Origin: Algoriphagus sp.
GTDB taxonomy: Bacteria; Bacteroidota; Bacteroidia; Cytophagales; Cyclobacteriaceae
Length of the DNA stretch: 64,000 bases
Assembly (NCBI RefSeq): GCF_030694375.1
Contig: NZ_JAUXYL010000020.1
Location: forward strand, 372,001-436,000
Direction: 5' to 3'
Shown: piece by piece, positions 9,636 to 17,651 of the stretch
How the letters are laid out: each line of letters opens with the position of its first letter
Position numbering within the stretch: the stretch's first letter is position 1
Program-made: the position numbers and the translations under genes
Notes under the pieces: generated by a model
Database searches by the model: none
Told to the model about the DNA's origin: nothing
What the model saw: only the letters and a program-made list of their open reading frames with translations

Positions 9636-11255
9636 TTACTTTACTTTTTTATTGTCTATCGCTGCTTGGATAAATTTCACAAACAGCGGGTGGGGGTTTA
9701 AGACGGTACTTTTATATTCCGGGTGAAACTGAACACCAACAAACCAAGGATGGTTTTTCAGCTCCATGATTTCCACCAGTCCCGTATCTGGATTTTTACC
9801 GGTAGCGATCATTCCTTTACTCTCAACTTGCTCGAGGTAAGCGTTATTGAATTCATATCGGTGACGGTGTCGCTCCTGAATCTTGGTTTTTCCATAGGCA
9901 AGTGCGGACTTACTTCCTTTTTTGAGGTCGCAAGCATACGAACCCAATCGCATAGTACCACCCATTTGGTCGATTTTCTTTTGTTCTTCCATCAGTGCGA
10001 TCATTGGATGGGATGTGTTTGAATCCATTTCAGTGGAGTTGGCGTCTTGGAGGCCAAGTACATTTCTGCCAAATTCAATCACTGCAACCTGCATTCCCAG
10101 ACAAATCCCGAAGAATGGAATTTGTTGCTCCCGAGCATATCTGACAGTTTCGATCTTTCCTTCGAATCCTCTCTCCCCGAATCCCGGCGCTACCAGGATT
10201 CCATCAAGTTCTTCGAGTTTTGATTCGAAATTATCCGTATGAATTTCTTCGGATGAAATCAGCTTCAAACTGACTTTACACTCCACAGCCGCTCCGGCAT
10301 GAGTAAAGGATTCGATAATAGACTTGTAAGAATCCGGAAGAGAAACATATTTCCCGATCAAACCAATAGTAACTTCCTGTGTGGGATTTTTCAATCTGCC
10401 CAAGAAATCTTTCCAATTTTCAAGATCGGTATTGGTTTTTGAAGAGAGCTTCAATTTGCTCATGACGCGTTCATCCAGCTTTTCCTTTTTCATTAAAAGA
10501 GGCACATCATAAATGGACTCTGCATCCATGGCCTCGATGACACTGTTTAGTTGAACGTTGCAGAACAGGGCTAATTTTTTCTTCACATCCATAGGGAGGT
10601 GATATTCTGTTCTGCAGACTAATATGTCAGGCTGAATACCCGCCTCAAGAAGTTGCTTCACTGAGTGCTGCGTGGGTTTTGTTTTCAATTCCTTGGCAGC
10701 CTTCAAATAGGGGATAAGCGTGAGATGAATGACCAAAAAGTTATTGGAACCCAAATCCCAACGTGCCTGCCTTACCGCTTCTATGAATGGTAAAGATTCG
10801 ATATCACCTACACATCCGCCGATCTCTGTGATGACTACATCATATTTTCCCTCTTCACCAAGTTTGTAAAAATTACTTTTGATTTCGTCTGTAATATGTG
10901 GAATCACCTGTACTGTCTTGCCAAGAAACTCACCTTTTCGCTCCCTCGTGATTACATTGTTGTAAATTCTACCGGTAGTGATATTGTTGCTTTGAGAGGT
11001 GGTGACATTGAGGAATCGCTCGTAGTGCCCCAAGTCCAAATCGGTCTCCGCACCATCATCAGTCACGTAACATTCCCCGTGCTCATAGGGATTAAGTGTG
11101 CCCGGATCAATATTGAGGTAGGGGTCAAATTTTTGGATGGTCACACTGAATCCCCTGGACTGAAGCAACTTGCCTAGTGAAGCAGCAATAATGCCTTTTC
11201 CCAGAGATGAGGTGACCCCTCCGGTGATAAAAACGTACTTGGTGGATGAACCCAT
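9636..11255 (-). CDS. pyrG: CTP synthase
   Basis: The 539-residue enzyme makes CTP from UTP with glutamine or ammonia. The N-terminal synthase domain starts with the P-loop [11 protein letters not shown] at about 12-22. The C-terminal class I glutamine amidotransferase domain has the nucleophile in GICLGMQ and the His-Glu pair in FHPEYKS. The length is normal. It lies 40 bp upstream of yidC and is probably cotranscribed with it. Confidence 0.98.
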   Translation of the reverse strand: MGSSTKYVFITGGVTSSLGKGIIAASLGKLLQSRGFSVTIQKFDPYLNIDPGTLNPYEHGECYVTDDGAETDLDLGHYERFLNVTTSQSNNITTGRIYNNVITRERKGEFLGKTVQVIPHITDEIKSNFYKLGEEGKYDVVITEIGGCVGDIESLPFIEAVRQARWDLGSNNFLVIHLTLIPYLKAAKELKTKPTQHSVKQLLEAGIQPDILVCRTEYHLPMDVKKKLALFCNVQLNSVIEAMDAESIYDVPLLMKKEKLDERVMSKLKLSSKTNTDLENWKDFLGRLKNPTQEVTIGLIGKYVSLPDSYKSIIESFTHAGAAVECKVSLKLISSEEIHTDNFESKLEELDGILVAPGFGERGFEGKIETVRYAREQQIPFFGICLGMQVAVIEFGRNVLGLQDANSTEMDSNTSHPMIALMEEQKKIDQMGGTMRLGSYACDLKKGSKSALAYGKTKIQERHRHRYEFNNAYLEQVESKGMIATGKNPDTGLVEIMELKNHPWFVGVQFHPEYKSTVLNPHPLFVKFIQAAIDNKKVK

Positions 11256-11566
11256 AAGAATGGAGGAGGAATGGTTTTAATTGGAATCTTATGGGATTCA
11301 AAATTAGGGAAATTTCCTGACTTGGTTTCGGAAGTTTGATCTGATTTTTGGGATTTGGTGATTTTTAGAACATTCAGTATTCAAAAGGATAAAAAGTAAA
11401 TAGCGACAGTTTGTGTCGAAAGTTTTTTTCCTCTTGTCCTCTCCACTACCTTAGTATCGAAAAAAAGGAAAATTAATTCCCCGAAAAAAAGCTGACGTTA
11501 GGTTGCTTTAGAAAATATGTTTCGCGCGATAAATCAACCTTTCCCAATGTCTGATAAAAAACATAA
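11256..11566. other. Intergenic region between divergent pyrG and an unknown gene
   Basis: This AT-rich spacer of 311 bp contains no reading frame I can support and no recognised RNA. It must hold the promoters for pyrG (minus) and for the gene at 11567 (plus), but I see no clear TTTG / TAnnTTTG pair. Confidence 0.5.
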
Positions 11567-12352
11567 ATGACTTTAAATATGAAGACTAGAAACAAGAGTG
11601 TGATACTCGTGGATCAGCATATCGAGATGAACCCTGAGTGGATGGCTAAATTGAAAATTCAGGAGCAAGATGTTGTAATACTAGATCCGGAGAATTTATT
11701 TATCGAATTGGACTGGACTCAGTATGAAGATGACGTCCGTGTTATCAATATTATTTACTCCAGACTCTTCGAAGACGTAGTAATGAATAATAAAAAACTA
11801 ATTTGTTTTTGGCCACTTGCTCAGCAATATGGTAGTGATTGGTTTGAATTGGAATCTCTATGTAAGGAAAATTCCTGCGAACTTGAACTATTTAAAAGTG
11901 GGTTTTTCGATGATGGAAATTATGGATTTAGCGAAGAAATGCTAAAGTCTTGGAAGAGTTTTGTCTTTTTTTTAATGGAATCCTTATTTGAGGATATCCA
12001 GCTTAATGAACATTTTGATGAAATTGCTACCCTAAAGTCTTCACGGAATTCAATTATTTTATTTACAGTCGAACAAGAAGGAGTAATCAGATACTCTTTT
12101 GTGCGCGATAATGAATTTCTTGAATTGGCGCCAAGCCAAAATTGGCTGTCAACAGGCGATAACAACCATTTGGAGTCTTTTGAGACATTCAATGAAATGC
12201 TTGAGAAATTGTTGATGAAGAATGATTTGAGTCTTTATGAATCAAAGTTCGTGGATATAAAGCTCGAAAAAACCTATTTCAATTTCCTTGCAAAGGAATT
12301 CAAAACAAAGAATCTTATTGAAAACTGGTTAAATACCTATTCAATGAATTAG
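11567..12352 (+). CDS. Unrecognised cytoplasmic protein, 261 residues
   Basis: I do not recognise this family. The protein is acidic, without signal peptide or membrane segment. It begins with a beta-strand pattern (SVILVDQH) and alternates hydrophobic strands with Asp/Glu-rich helices, as in an alpha/beta fold. A second ATG four codons in (11579) is an alternative start. It stands alone between pyrG and the HTH gene at 12469. The A+T content is higher than in the housekeeping genes nearby, which hints at an accessory gene. Confidence 0.7.
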   Translation: MTLNMKTRNKSVILVDQHIEMNPEWMAKLKIQEQDVVILDPENLFIELDWTQYEDDVRVINIIYSRLFEDVVMNNKKLICFWPLAQQYGSDWFELESLCKENSCELELFKSGFFDDGNYGFSEEMLKSWKSFVFFLMESLFEDIQLNEHFDEIATLKSSRNSIILFTVEQEGVIRYSFVRDNEFLELAPSQNWLSTGDNNHLESFETFNEMLEKLLMKNDLSLYESKFVDIKLEKTYFNFLAKEFKTKNLIENWLNTYSMN

Positions 12353-12468
12353 AATTCAACTGCCACCAAGAAATTTATTTTATAAATAAATAGTAATTCC
12401 ATTTATGTAATAGAAAGCAATTATTATATTGCAAGGATTTTTATGAACACAAATAAATCCTGAAAAAA

Positions 12469-12873
12469 ATGAGAGAACTAATTAAAGAAGCCATTGTTGA
12501 CCTAAAGAAAACAGATGGTTTTATCTACGTAACTGCCGAAGGAAAAAAAATTGATCTTCATGAAGCAGCGGCAAGGGGACTTGCAGTCACTCCTGTAAAT
12601 CCAAAAGACGAAGTAATTAAAAAACTTGAAGCAGCTGGATTGTTTTTGACAGACTCAAAATTTGTGAATGAATTAAACGATCTAATCAGTGTTCTGAGCG
12701 GAAGTTCGGCTTCAAAAGGCGCAGGAAAGAGAAGATCTTTTTCTGATTCTGAAAAGTACAAAATTGTAGAAGAGTGGAAAAAAGTAGAAGCTGCCGGCAA
12801 AAAGACGAAGGCTGCATTTGCAAGAGAGATTGGAGTTGGCTATCAGACGTTTATCAACTGGCTGAAGAGCTAA
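12469..12873 (+). CDS. Small protein with C-terminal transposase-like helix-turn-helix
   Basis: The 134-residue protein has an unrecognised N-terminal half (about 1-80). After a Gly/Ser/Ala/Lys linker comes a basic helix-turn-helix: FSDSEKYKIVEEW at about 91-103 and KAAFAREIGVGYQTFINWL near the end. The HTH resembles the DNA-binding part of IS3-type transposases, but there is no catalytic domain, so it is more likely a small DNA-binding protein. It is followed by a strong terminator. Confidence 0.75.
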   Translation: MRELIKEAIVDLKKTDGFIYVTAEGKKIDLHEAAARGLAVTPVNPKDEVIKKLEAAGLFLTDSKFVNELNDLISVLSGSSASKGAGKRRSFSDSEKYKIVEEWKKVEAAGKKTKAAFAREIGVGYQTFINWLKS

Positions 12874-12891
12874 TTGTGTTTGATATAAACA

Positions 12892-12923
12892 AAAAAAAGA
12901 CAGCCGTTTCGCTGTCTTTTTTT
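12892..12923. terminator. Bidirectional intrinsic terminator
   Basis: The stem GACAGC / GCTGTC (12899-12904 and 12911-12916) has a 6-base loop and is flanked by A8 on the left and T7 on the right. It lies between the convergent genes ending at 12873 and 12926 and can serve both strands. Confidence 0.9.
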
Positions 12924-12925
12924 GT

Positions 12926-13342
12926 TTATACACTCACTTGTTTATTTCTTAATGTCCCCACAATCATTATAAATCCAAGGATAAAGAAAGCTATGATTCC
13001 TATTAAAAAAGGAGGGCTAAAATCGACAGTCGGTATTTTGAGATTATAAAAAGTTAAATCTGGAAGGGGAAGGTTAATAGGAGGGAGTTTGTCAAATAAG
13101 GAAGGGGATTCCCTTTCGGAAGGAATAAATAATATAGATCCTCCGAAAATCGAACTAATAAATCCAAGAATCAGCTTCCAACTTAAGGAGGAGATCACCG
13201 GTTGGTAAACTGCACTGGTTTTTTGGAGGGACTCGATTTTATTTAATACAGACATGTGAAAATCTTCCCCGGGAGATTGGACGCCAGCATCGATAATTAG
13301 TTTTTTTATCGGATCTGATACGCCATGCGTTTCCTTTTTCAT
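12926..13342 (-). CDS. Two-helix membrane protein, probable partner of the ECF sigma factor
   Basis: The 138-residue protein has a soluble N-terminus of about 45 residues, a membrane segment around 50-67 and a second one around 111-130. A proline-rich stretch lies between them. It overlaps the sigma-factor gene by 4 bp (stop/start), the usual arrangement for an anti-sigma factor. The N-terminal part does not match a zinc-binding anti-sigma motif, so the anti-sigma role is inferred from context only. Confidence 0.7.
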   Translation of the reverse strand: MKKETHGVSDPIKKLIIDAGVQSPGEDFHMSVLNKIESLQKTSAVYQPVISSLSWKLILGFISSIFGGSILFIPSERESPSLFDKLPPINLPLPDLTFYNLKIPTVDFSPPFLIGIIAFFILGFIMIVGTLRNKQVSV

Positions 13343-13914
13343 TTTGTTCCTATTAATTCACTGTTTGTTAATTTTTGTAACGCAACCCCCAAATGGTTTC
13401 TGCCTCTGAATAGTTGGACTTTGATATTAGATTCTGAATTTCCTGTGATTGTTGAAATTTCCTTTATTGATTGGTCTTCCAAATAAAACAGTGTCAATAC
13501 AACAGCCTCCGATGCACTGAGCATTTCTATTCCTTTTCTAACCAAAGCAGCACGCTCTTCCAACAGCATAATCTCCAAGCCTCCCATTAAATCCGCGGGT
13601 TCTTCCGGATTATTGACCAACTCTTCAACTAGAGTGAAATTACGCTTCACTTTTCGAAGTCGACTGAGGCATTCATTGTAGACTATTCGATACATCCATG
13701 TCGTAAACTTAGACTTACCCTCAAATCCAGACAGTGATTGATAAATTTTAACGAATGTGTCCTGGGCAGCCTCCTGAGCTTCTTCCGGATTTTTGAGCAT
13801 GCGCACAGCAAGCGTGTAGACCAGGTTTTGGTGCTTTTGTACCAGCAAACCAAAGGCCTGCATATCACCTTGTCGGATTAGCTTGATGTATTGGTGGTCT
13901 TCCAGAAATCGCAT
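13339..13914 (-). CDS. RNA polymerase sigma factor, ECF family
   Basis: The 191-residue protein has region 2 at about 10-80 (LVQKHQNLVYTLAVRMLKN, AQDTFVKIYQSL, KFTTWMYRIVYNECLS) and region 4 at about 125-180 with the HTH (LEDQSIKEISTITGNSESNIKVQLFRGRNHL). ECF sigma factors redirect RNA polymerase to a small regulon, and the adjacent membrane gene may hold it inactive. The divergent gene at 14025 and the TTGTAAC inverted repeat between them may be part of that regulon. Confidence 0.95.
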   Translation of the reverse strand: MRFLEDHQYIKLIRQGDMQAFGLLVQKHQNLVYTLAVRMLKNPEEAQEAAQDTFVKIYQSLSGFEGKSKFTTWMYRIVYNECLSRLRKVKRNFTLVEELVNNPEEPADLMGGLEIMLLEERAALVRKGIEMLSASEAVVLTLFYLEDQSIKEISTITGNSESNIKVQLFRGRNHLGVALQKLTNSELIGTK

Positions 13915-13945
13915 TCATCAATTAGATGGAGTTGGGATGAAAAAA

Positions 13946-13977
13946 GTTACAATTTATTTTTTATAATTTTTTGTAAC
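13946..13977. promoter_or_regulatory. Inverted repeat GTTACAA / TTGTAAC between the sigma operon and the divergent gene
   Basis: Seven-base inverted half-sites at 13946-13952 and 13971-13977 are separated by 18 AT-only bases. Read outward, each strand shows TTGTAAC followed by a CATCC within one helical-turn range. This could be a pair of divergent ECF -35 elements or a regulator site. The assignment is inference. Confidence 0.35.
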
Positions 13978-14024
13978 CTGGCTTTGACAACTTGCATCCA
14001 AAGGACAAACAAAACAAAAACTAC

Positions 14025-14360
14025 ATGCAAGAAGAAATCCTGATTCCGCTGATTATTTTCTCCACTATTTTTGGAGTGGCTTATGTGTATCTGACCACAC
14101 GCAATAAAGAGCGACTTGCGCTTATCGAAAGAGGCGCTGATGCAAGTCTATTTAATTCCGGAAAAAAACGGGGATTAGGTTCCATCGTACTTAATCTTGC
14201 CCTGTTGGCAATTGGGATAGGAATAGGTGTGCTAGTTGGTGCCGGTTTGGAGCAAGGTGGAATGCACGGTGATGTGTCGTATCCCGCCAGTATATTCATC
14301 TTTGGAGGATTGGGGCTTGTTGCCAGCTTTTTTGTTGACAGAAAGCTTGAAAAGGAATAA
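14025..14360 (+). CDS. DUF6249-like small membrane protein
   Basis: The 111-residue protein starts MQEEILIPLIIF. It has a membrane segment at about 5-22, a basic KERLALIERGAD stretch as in the DUF6249 family, and two more hydrophobic segments at about 52-72 and 85-100. The frame stays open upstream to a TTG at 13992, but the ATG at 14025 starts immediately before the first membrane helix and is preferred. The function is unknown. It is divergent from the ECF sigma gene and ends before a clear terminator. Confidence 0.85.
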   Translation: MQEEILIPLIIFSTIFGVAYVYLTTRNKERLALIERGADASLFNSGKKRGLGSIVLNLALLAIGIGIGVLVGAGLEQGGMHGDVSYPASIFIFGGLGLVASFFVDRKLEKE

Positions 14361-14388
14361 GTCGGCAACAGGCTTGAAACAAATCATT

Positions 14389-14426
14389 ATCCCGCGTTTC
14401 TTAATCTTTGAAATGCGGGATTTTTT
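14389..14426 (+). terminator. Intrinsic terminator of the DUF6249-like gene
   Basis: The stem ATCCCGC-TTTC / GAAA-GCGGGAT (14389-14400 and 14410-14421, each with one bulged base) is followed by T6. It lies 28 bp after the stop codon. Confidence 0.85.
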
Positions 14427-14516
14427 ATGGTTTGAAGGAAGGTGGGATTTTTGAATAGCGCTGCTATGGTGTAGAAAAATTTCAATACCAGTTTCTTAAA
14501 TCCACTGAATCGATTA

Positions 14517-14744
14517 TTATCCTTTTGCCAAGGTCAATTGAAATTCCAATGCCCCACAAGGCTTGAATTCATCTTCTTCCAAGTCTTCGAAAATCTCTTC
14601 GTCAAACTCCATTTCAGTCTTTTCGATCGTTCCGTTGGGATGCACAATCAACTCGATTCCTGTAAAATCCGATGGATTGACCATCACCAGAACTTGATAG
14701 TCGTCAAAAATGCGCTTGAAATATTGAGCGATTGGTTTGGCCAT
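14517..14744 (-). CDS. Small conserved acidic protein, 75 residues
   Basis: The short protein has a start MAKPIAQYFKR, a beta-strand (YQVLVMVN) and a strongly acidic middle (EFDEEIFEDLEEDE). I recognise it only as a type of small protein kept near housekeeping genes in related bacteria; the function is unknown. Its upstream neighbour on the same strand starts its stop 23 bp away, so the two may be cotranscribed. Confidence 0.65.
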   Translation of the reverse strand: MAKPIAQYFKRIFDDYQVLVMVNPSDFTGIELIVHPNGTIEKTEMEFDEEIFEDLEEDEFKPCGALEFQLTLAKG

Positions 14745-14766
14745 TTTTTCCTGCGAAGTTAATAAA

Positions 14767-15309
14767 TCATTGAATAGTTGCGATTCTGGATGTGAGAATG
14801 ATCACTTCACTAGGCGGTTTTTGACTACTTTTTATCCGGTCAAATACATAAAATGCCTGAGCTAAAAAGTCTTTTTCGTTTAAAGTTTTAACAGGTTTTA
14901 TCCCAAAATTTTCCACTATGAACAGTGGTCCATAAGGGCCAATAACATCGTACCCGTTTCGGTTACGCTTCAATTTTACTTTAAAAACCTCACCATCAAT
15001 AAACTCAAATCGGGCTGTTCCCCAAAAATAACTTCCTCTGCCTCTTGCTACCTGAAGTTTGGAGTCTTGATCAATAATTCTGGCATTTTTTATAATACCA
15101 TTGTTGTTATTGAAGAAAATCCGGAAATGCCTTTCATTTTGGCGAAGATCAGCATATCGAAAACCCGGATCAACCTTAAGAGTCGCTCCTTCCACTCCCT
15201 CCGAAGTAAATCTTACTTCATGCATTGGGGTTTCCCAAACGGATTCCTGACCTTTTACTACCCCAAACGAGAAAATGATACTGAAAAAGAGGAGTGTTAG
15301 TTTTTTCAT
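14767..15309 (-). CDS. Exported protein of unknown function
   Basis: The 180-residue product has a typical Sec signal peptide (about 1-20, ending FGVVKGQ). The mature part is beta-rich with basic patches (RQNERHFRIFFNNNNG) and no cysteine pair or lipobox. The function is not recognised; it is probably periplasmic. Divergent from the trp leader region. Confidence 0.75.
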   Translation of the reverse strand: MKKLTLLFFSIIFSFGVVKGQESVWETPMHEVRFTSEGVEGATLKVDPGFRYADLRQNERHFRIFFNNNNGIIKNARIIDQDSKLQVARGRGSYFWGTARFEFIDGEVFKVKLKRNRNGYDVIGPYGPLFIVENFGIKPVKTLNEKDFLAQAFYVFDRIKSSQKPPSEVIILTSRIATIQ

Positions 15310-15442
15310 GGTTTGTCAGGATTATGTTCAATTTCTTGAACGGGTTGGGGAGTACTTGGTTTGAGTTTGATAGGAAGTACTTAGTTTAGGAATGAAACAG
15401 AGATGCTTTCAAAAGATTTTTTTGAAAAAAACGAAAACTTGC

Positions 15443-15472
15443 TTTGTCTTTTGTAATCCCTTTCTAAATTTG
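15443..15472 (+). promoter_or_regulatory. Candidate promoter of the trp operon
   Basis: A -33 element TTTG at 15443-15446 is separated by 18 bp from a perfect Bacteroidota -7 element, TAAATTTG at 15465-15472 (consensus TAnnTTTG). Transcription would begin around 15476-15480, only a few bases before the leader-peptide ATG at 15483. Confidence 0.65.
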
Positions 15473-15482
15473 TCCCATTCTT

Positions 15483-15560
15483 ATGAAAACAATCGCAAAC
15501 AAATACTGGTGGTGGCATTCTACATCTTTCCAAAGGAAAGCTCAGAAAGCCGTTGCCTAA
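15483..15560 (+). CDS. trpL: trp operon leader peptide with three consecutive Trp codons
   Basis: This is a 25-codon frame, ATG at 15483 to TAA at 15558-15560, encoding MKTIANKYWWWH followed by STSFQRKAQKAVA. The triple TGG at 15507-15515 is the hallmark of a tryptophan-sensing leader. The frame lies between a matching promoter and an intrinsic terminator just upstream of trpE. Slow translation at the Trp codons would leave the downstream pairing region free and prevent termination. It is too short for ordinary ORF calling. I see no convincing ribosome-binding site; the 5' leader may be only a few bases long. Confidence 0.85.
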   Translation: MKTIANKYWWWHSTSFQRKAQKAVA

Positions 15561-15613
15561 ATTTTGTGCAACAACATAGTAAAAGGCTTACTGGATTTCC
15601 CGGTAAGCCTTTT
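15514..15613 (+). promoter_or_regulatory. trp attenuator: competing 1:2, 2:3 and 3:4 pairings
   Basis: Segment 1 (15514-15521, GGCATTCT, touching the last Trp codon) can pair with segment 2 (15544-15551, AGAAAGCC), 7 of 8 bases. Segment 2 (15542-15551) can instead pair with segment 3 (15585-15594, GGCTTACTGG), 9 of 10 bases including one G-U. Segment 3 also forms the terminator stem, 15581-15591 with 15603-15613. The leader stop codon at 15558 lies just past segment 2, so a ribosome that finishes the peptide masks segment 2 and allows termination. All pairings were read by eye. Confidence 0.8.
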
Positions 15614-15617
15614 TTTA
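15581..15617 (+). terminator. Intrinsic terminator of the trp leader
   Basis: An 11-bp stem (AAAAGGCTTAC / GTAAGCCTTTT), extended inward by two G-C pairs and one G-U pair, is followed by T7. It lies 21 bp upstream of trpE and is the 3:4 arm of the attenuator. Confidence 0.9.
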
Positions 15618-15637
15618 TATAAAAAAATCTACCCCGA

Positions 15638-17050
15638 ATGAGCCACGTTAAATTTCCGATTCTGACTACCTACCGTAAGCGCTTGGCGGATACGATCACC
15701 CCGGTCAGTATTTATTTACAGATCAGAGACCGTTTTGCCAATCCGATTTTGCTGGAAAGCTCCGACTATCATGGTCAGGAAAATAGCTATTCGTTTATCT
15801 GTTTTAATCCGCTTGCTACATTTAGCTTCAATGCTGGAAAGGTTCAGGAAAAACTTCCTACTGGGAACCTTTTGGAGTACGAAGTGGGTGAGAAAAAGCG
15901 CTTGATGGATTGTCTGAGGACATTTGGAAATAAGTTTGATCCAACTCCCGATAAGTTTAAATTCAGTACCAACGGGCTTTTTGGATACATTCAGTATGAC
16001 ACGCTGGCCTATTTTGAAGACATCAAACTCCAAAACACCAAGCCCAATGAAACGCCGATGATGCAGTATTCCATGTACCAAAACATCATCGTGGTCGATC
16101 ATTACAAAAATGAATTACACCTGTTCGAGCATCGCGTCGCAGGAGCAGAGAATCCGGAGTACATGGATGAAATTGAGACATTGCTGAACAACAAAAATAT
16201 TCCTGCTTATTCGTTTAAGAAGATTGGTGAAGAGGTATCCAACTATACTGATGAGGAATTTCTCAAAATCCTAAACCAAGGACGGGAGCATTGCTTTCGG
16301 GGAGATGTGTTTCAAATCGTGCTTTCCCGAAGATTTTCCACAGACTTCAAAGGGGATGAATTCAATGTCTATCGCGCACTTCGCTCTGTAAATCCATCGC
16401 CATACCTTTTCTATTTCGATTACGGGTCCTTCAAAGTTTTTGGAAGCTCGCCAGAAGCCCAAATTGTAGTCAAAAATCGGAAAGCAACTATTTTTCCAAT
16501 TGCAGGAACTTTCCGGCGAACCGGAAATGACATTGAAGATGCGGAATTGGCCAAAAAACTATTTGACGATCCCAAAGAAAACTCTGAACATGTGATGTTG
16601 GTCGACTTGGCCAGAAATGACCTTTCACGTTCTTCAGACAAAGTCGAAGTAGATGTTTTCAAAGAAATCCAATACTACTCACACGTCATCCATTTGGTTT
16701 CCAAGGTGACAGGGCATCTGCCTGAGGGCGCTAATCCGCTTCAGCTTGTGGCGGACACCTTTCCTGCAGGAACCCTCAGTGGCGCCCCAAAATATCGTGC
16801 GATGGAACTGATCGATGAGTTGGAAAATACCAGTCGGCAATTCTACGGTGGAGCGATCGGGTACCTCGGATTCAATGGAGATTTCAATCATGCCATTTTG
16901 ATTCGATCTTTTGTCTCAGAAAACAATCAACTCAGATTCCAAGCCGGGGCTGGAGTCGTAGCCAAATCTTCGATTCCCTCCGAACTCCAAGAAGTAGCAA
17001 ATAAGCTTGAGGCCTTGAGGGTGGCGTTACGGGCAGCGGAAGGGATTTAA
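15638..17050 (+). CDS. trpE: Anthranilate synthase component I
   Basis: The 470-residue chorismate-binding subunit makes anthranilate with ammonia supplied by TrpG. The N-terminal half holds the Trp feedback motif LLESSDYHG. The C-terminal chorismate-binding domain includes IAGTFRRTG, DDPKENSEHVMLVDLARND, TFPAGTLSGAPK and FNGDFNHAILIRSF. The length is typical for the monomeric type not fused to TrpG. It is the first structural gene after the leader attenuator and ends in a spacer of short-word repeats before the next gene. Confidence 0.98.
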   Translation: MSHVKFPILTTYRKRLADTITPVSIYLQIRDRFANPILLESSDYHGQENSYSFICFNPLATFSFNAGKVQEKLPTGNLLEYEVGEKKRLMDCLRTFGNKFDPTPDKFKFSTNGLFGYIQYDTLAYFEDIKLQNTKPNETPMMQYSMYQNIIVVDHYKNELHLFEHRVAGAENPEYMDEIETLLNNKNIPAYSFKKIGEEVSNYTDEEFLKILNQGREHCFRGDVFQIVLSRRFSTDFKGDEFNVYRALRSVNPSPYLFYFDYGSFKVFGSSPEAQIVVKNRKATIFPIAGTFRRTGNDIEDAELAKKLFDDPKENSEHVMLVDLARNDLSRSSDKVEVDVFKEIQYYSHVIHLVSKVTGHLPEGANPLQLVADTFPAGTLSGAPKYRAMELIDELENTSRQFYGGAIGYLGFNGDFNHAILIRSFVSENNQLRFQAGAGVVAKSSIPSELQEVANKLEALRVALRAAEGI

Positions 17051-17133
17051 GTTGTAAGGTTGTAAAGTGTAAAAGTTGCAAAGTTTTGGAGAGTTTGTCG
17101 GTTGTCTTGGAATTTGACCTAAATGACATTGAA

Positions 17134-17502
17134 ATGAAAGTTAATAGTTTCGAAGAGTTGGTTATTTGGCAAAAGGCCATTGAAATTGGGGTAGAGATTT
17201 ACCATTTGTCTGACCAAGTACCTTTGAAAAACGATTACAAATCGCGTGACCAACTTATTGGTTCTGTGGTCTCTATTTCTAATAACATTGCCGAAGGATT
17301 TGAATACAACAACAGAATCCAGTTTGTCAAATTTCTTGGATATGCCAAAGGTTCAGCCGGAGAGTTAAGAAGCCAACTAGCACTCCTTGTCAAAGTAAAT
17401 CGGGTTTCTGAAGAGAAATATCTGATCCTGAGGGAAGAACTAATTGGACTTTCCAGACAAATCAAAGCTTTGGTAACCTATCTAAAAACCAAAAAAGAAT
17501 AA
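17134..17502 (+). CDS. Four-helix-bundle protein (S23 / IVP family)
   Basis: The 122-residue protein starts at ATG 17134. The frame is open back to TTG 17086, but that part lies in repeat sequence. Family hallmarks are FEELVIWQKAIEI near the start, YKSRDQLIGSVVSISNNIAEG and the FLGYAKGSAGELRSQL stretch. Members form pentameric helical bundles; they were first known from 23S rRNA intervening sequences and later as free-standing genes of unknown role. It sits inside the trp operon between trpE and trpG and has no known link to tryptophan. Confidence 0.9.
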   Translation: MKVNSFEELVIWQKAIEIGVEIYHLSDQVPLKNDYKSRDQLIGSVVSISNNIAEGFEYNNRIQFVKFLGYAKGSAGELRSQLALLVKVNRVSEEKYLILREELIGLSRQIKALVTYLKTKKE

Positions 17503-17651
17503 AAATTGGACTTGAATTTAATTGTTCTAAAACCAATTAATATCAGTCATCATCATATCAATTCCTTAAGGGGAAATCTCAACCAATTGAACAAGGCTTG
17601 ACTTTGGAAAACTTTCCAACTTTCCAACATTGCCACTTTCCAACTTTAAAA

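Noticed and set aside
15392..15622. 76-codon open frame across the trp leader region
   Set aside because: It lies in a different frame from the leader peptide with three Trp codons and runs through the terminator stem and T-run. No protein family is visible.
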